This document shows, one piece after another, positions 60,658 through 64,000 of a stretch of DNA of 64,000 bases. How positions within the stretch are numbered: position 1 is the stretch's first letter; each line of letters opens with the position of its first letter. Source of the stretch: Deltaproteobacteria bacterium (GTDB lineage: Bacteria > Desulfobacterota > Desulfobacteria > Desulfobacterales > Desulfosarcinaceae); the NCBI GenBank assembly GCA_002747175.1, contig PDTK01000032.1, positions 17,232 through 81,231 of the forward strand, written 5' to 3'. The position numbers and the translations under genes were made by a program. The notes beneath the pieces are model-generated. The model was not told the DNA's origin and did no database searches. It saw only the letters and a list, made by a program, of their open reading frames with translations.

Positions 60658-62085
60658 TTGCCAAGTCCGGAACGCGGTATCGGTTTCGTAACAGCCATCA
60701 GCAAAGAAGACACCCATGTTTTTACCGGTTACGAAAAAGGCGCTGTGGATTATCTTTTTAAACCTTTGGATCCTTTTATTCTGAAGAGCAAAGTCAATGT
60801 CTTCCTGGAGCTTTTTCAACAGCGTAAAAAGCTCCAGGACAGCAATGCCGCGCTGAGTCGTAGGGTGGAAAAACTGGAGGCCCTCAATCAGCAAATTCGG
60901 GATCAGCAAGAATCGGTTATCGAGGAAGAACGCCTCAAGGTTCTGCTCCAGATGACTGGTGCCACCGCCCATGAATTGAACCAGCCACTGATGATTCTGA
61001 TGAGCAATGCGCAGCTCATAGAAATGGAAAAAGGTCTGCCTGAGCATCTGTCTTCGCGATTGCAGAACGTTACCGATGCGGCCGCCCGGATTTCGGACAT
61101 CGTCAAAAAGATCCAGACCCTGCGCCATGACGAGCCCAGGCAATACGCCGATGGAAAGACCATTGTCAATCTGGACCAGCGTGTATCTATTCTGTCCGTC
61201 GAGGATGAAGACGAATATTTCGAAAAGGTCAGACACATCCTGCACAACCATGAACAGCTAAAAATCAGCCGAACCCGAAATATCACCGACACCTTCGAAC
61301 TATTGGAAAAAGAGTCATTCGACCTTATCTTCCTGGACTATCTGCTGCCGGACGGGACCGGTTTGGAATTCCTTGAACGCATAAACAACAAGGGCATCGA
61401 AACACCGGTGGTGGTCATCACCGGACAGGGCGATGAATTGATCGCTTCCCGGATCATCCAGGCCGGGGCCTACGACTATCTGCCCAAAGCGAAAGTCAGC
61501 GACAAGAGCCTTTTACGAATAATCTCCAATACCCTGGAAAAAGCCGACCTGAAACGCAAAATGCGTGTAGCCCAGAAAAAACTGGCCGAGATGTCTATCC
61601 GTGATGAGCTCACGGGCATTTTCAACCGCCGTTACTTCGAGGAATCACTGGAACGTGAAATTTCCGGATCCGAACGATATGGCCACGGGTTGGCATTGTG
61701 CATGATCGACCTGGATTTCTTCAAAATTATCAATGACACTCACGGACACCTGTGCGGTGATCGGGTACTTCAGGAATTCGGCCGGCTCTTGGACACGAGC
61801 ATCCGCAAATACGATGTGGGATGCCGATACGGGGGTGAAGAGTTTGCCGTCATTCTTCCCGATACGACATTGGATCGAGCCATCACCCTTTGCGAACGAA
61901 TCCGTGAACGGGTGAAAGCATATGACTTCACCTACGAGGACTTGACGCTCCATATAACAGCCAGCATGGGCGTTGCCGCCCGGCCGACCAATGATGACAT
62001 TAGCGGCACGGAACTGCTGAACATGGCGGACAAAGCCCTGTATCAGGCCAAGCGTGAGGGAAGGGACCGGGTGGTGGCGATCTGA
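60658..62085 (+). CDS. N-terminally truncated signalling protein: partial REC, HisKA-like, REC, GGDEF (diguanylate cyclase)
   Basis: Starts within the back half of a receiver domain (GFVTAISKEDTHVFTGYEKGAVDYLFKPLDP); ATAHELNQPL; second REC LIFLDYLLPDGTGLEFL; RYGGEEFAVILP. TTG start is uncertain. Confidence 0.8.
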   Translation: MPSPERGIGFVTAISKEDTHVFTGYEKGAVDYLFKPLDPFILKSKVNVFLELFQQRKKLQDSNAALSRRVEKLEALNQQIRDQQESVIEEERLKVLLQMTGATAHELNQPLMILMSNAQLIEMEKGLPEHLSSRLQNVTDAAARISDIVKKIQTLRHDEPRQYADGKTIVNLDQRVSILSVEDEDEYFEKVRHILHNHEQLKISRTRNITDTFELLEKESFDLIFLDYLLPDGTGLEFLERINNKGIETPVVVITGQGDELIASRIIQAGAYDYLPKAKVSDKSLLRIISNTLEKADLKRKMRVAQKKLAEMSIRDELTGIFNRRYFEESLEREISGSERYGHGLALCMIDLDFFKIINDTHGHLCGDRVLQEFGRLLDTSIRKYDVGCRYGGEEFAVILPDTTLDRAITLCERIRERVKAYDFTYEDLTLHITASMGVAARPTNDDISGTELLNMADKALYQAKREGRDRVVAI

Positions 62086-62254
62086 GATTGGGGTTGGCGT
62101 TCAAGGTTTAGAGTTCGTGGTTGGACCTTGTTCCCCTTCAAATCAATCCCTTTGACAATGTTCGACCAGAAGGCCATTCGGGGCTAAGGATTTTTCGAAC
62201 CTTCTCATTTTTTATGCAACCATTGGGTGCAAGATACCCTTTCCAAACACAACT

Positions 62255-63436
62255 CTATCGGTATTTTTGCATTGCTTTCTTAAACCCCGGCAACGCATTC
62301 ACAATGGTCTCATCATCCACACAAAAGGCGATCCGGAAATGTCCCGGCCCTGCAAAACCACATCCCGGTGTCACGAGAATCAATTCCTTTTGCAGATCCT
62401 TGACAAAGGTCACATCGTCTTTAGTAGGTGTGCGCGGAAAAAGGTAAAAAGCGCCCGGCGGTATGGTGAAGTCGTAACCGGCTTCGGCCAGACCGTCGCA
62501 CAAAAGATCTCGCTTGCGCCGGTATTCACCGATATCCACGCTCATGCCCTGCATGCAGGCCACGACTCGTTGCATCAGGGCCGGTGCGTTTACGAACCCG
62601 AGAATCCGGTTGGCCAGGGCCATACCGTCCAGTAGTTCCTGTTTGAATATGGCCGCCGGGTTGACGGCCGCAAAGCCGATGCGTTCCCCTGGTATGGAAA
62701 TGTCTTTGGAGTAAGAGGTTGCGATGATGCTCTGGGGATAGCTCTGGAAGACGGACGGCACCTCGGTGTCTCCGAACACGATCTTGCGGTAAGGCTCGTC
62801 CGATACCAGATAGATGGTGCGGCCATATGCCTTGCTTTTTTTCATGATCAATGCGCCGAGCGCATCCAGGCTGGCCTTGTCGTAGATCTGGCCGGTGGGA
62901 TTGTTGGGCGAATTGATCAGTACCACCTTGGTTTTGTCGGTGATGGCGCGTTCCATTTCATCCAGGTCAAGGCTGAAATCCGGTTTCGTGGGCGCCATTT
63001 TGAGCATCCCTCCATGGTTGTCCGCATAAAACCGGTACTCAACGAAACAAGGCGCCGTCGTGAGGACCTGGTCTCCCGGGTCCAGCAGGGCTTTGAAGAT
63101 GACATTGAGCGCACCGGCCGCACCGCAGGTCATCAGGATGTCATCCCAGTTGATGGCTACACCCTGTTCGGTGGTCAGGTACTCGGCGATGGATTCGCAA
63201 ACCTGTGAATACCCTGACTGGGGCATGTAGCAGTGGTCGCCGAGTCCGCAGGAATCCACAGTGTCACGAAGGATCTCGTTGAATTGTTCCGGCGGTGGCA
63301 GGTTGGGATTGCCCAGGCTGAAATCAAACACATTGCGGGCACCGTATTCGGCTTTAAGCCTGACGCCCTCCTCGAACATTTTTCTGATCCAGGACGATTG
63401 GGTCATAAATTGGCTAATTTTGCTTGCAACCGTCAT
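62255..63436 (-). CDS. Class I/II PLP-dependent aminotransferase
   Basis: FDFSLGNPNLPPP; NSPNNPTGQIYDKASLDAL; SYSKDISIPGERIGF. Confidence 0.92.
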   Translation of the reverse strand: MTVASKISQFMTQSSWIRKMFEEGVRLKAEYGARNVFDFSLGNPNLPPPEQFNEILRDTVDSCGLGDHCYMPQSGYSQVCESIAEYLTTEQGVAINWDDILMTCGAAGALNVIFKALLDPGDQVLTTAPCFVEYRFYADNHGGMLKMAPTKPDFSLDLDEMERAITDKTKVVLINSPNNPTGQIYDKASLDALGALIMKKSKAYGRTIYLVSDEPYRKIVFGDTEVPSVFQSYPQSIIATSYSKDISIPGERIGFAAVNPAAIFKQELLDGMALANRILGFVNAPALMQRVVACMQGMSVDIGEYRRKRDLLCDGLAEAGYDFTIPPGAFYLFPRTPTKDDVTFVKDLQKELILVTPGCGFAGPGHFRIAFCVDDETIVNALPGFKKAMQKYR

Positions 63437-64000
63437 TGTCGGCTCTCCTCTTGGTGCGTTGAGTTGTTGGACGTCCTGTAAATACTTGTGGGTCAGTGCG
63501 TTACATCGAATTCGTCATGTTTATTCCGTGACCAGGGGCGTCGTGTGTCGGGTCGACGACCATGAATATTTGGTAAACATTCCATTTATGGATGTTTTTA
63601 TTAAAATTCAAGCCTTAAAATATTCCTCAATTCGTAGCCCAAAAGGCGTTTAATTTAATATAAACTATTTAATTAATATATTTATTATGTTTTTTACAGG
63701 ACATCAAATATTGATTCCCCGGTAAAAAGTCGTCTCAGAGTTTAGGCCACTTTCAGCAAATGTTTTACTCCAGTCAGACTATCATATTGGCTTATGGTCG
63801 CTTCGACACCGGCTCACCATCGATATCGGCACTTGAATTCCTGAGTTGCTGTTTTCGGTCTTTGATTCCGGAGCATGCTTTCCTCTTCGAAACATATTGA
63901 TAATAAATATCCGCACCCAGAGGGCGCGGTTTTGATTAATCCCCCCATAGGGGGGACAAGGCCCTGCCCCCCTACAGGGGGCGGGCCAGGAAAGTTGTGC

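Noticed and set aside
60640-61251. 203-aa minus-strand ORF beside ssrA, considered as a possible integrase remnant
   Set aside because: No tyrosine recombinase motifs; it is antisense to the REC/GGDEF gene.

Overview
This 64 kb window looks like a chromosomal segment of a sulfate-reducer-like Desulfobacterota (deltaproteobacterial) genome. That placement is inferred from gene content and protein style, not from a search. It is mostly housekeeping and catabolic genes: dihydroorotase, SurE, NUDIX, a YeiH-type sulfate exporter, TrxB plus an S1 protein, an RlmK-like methyltransferase, an acyl-CoA/IcmF/thiolase/3-hydroxyacyl-CoA dehydrogenase cluster, PlsY, an M20 peptidase, a sigma54 regulator, a chemoreceptor next to an oligopeptide ABC operon, ETF-QO, RdgB, GTP-type PEPCK, a two-component system, HtpG, a 1363-aa membrane protein, a tmRNA gene (ssrA), an N-truncated REC/GGDEF protein and an aminotransferase. 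I see no CRISPR array, tRNA, rRNA, integrase, transposase or recognisable defence island. The most unusual content is intergenic. At least six families of short dispersed repeats, many built on inverted repeats, are nested together in mosaic blocks. One ~155-bp family occurs in three near-full copies, including a tandem pair, with nested stems and one apparent compensatory base-pair change. Other points worth checking are the REC domain cut off just downstream of ssrA, a histidine-kinase C-terminal remnant at about 56.0 kb, and the lone 1363-aa membrane protein between them.
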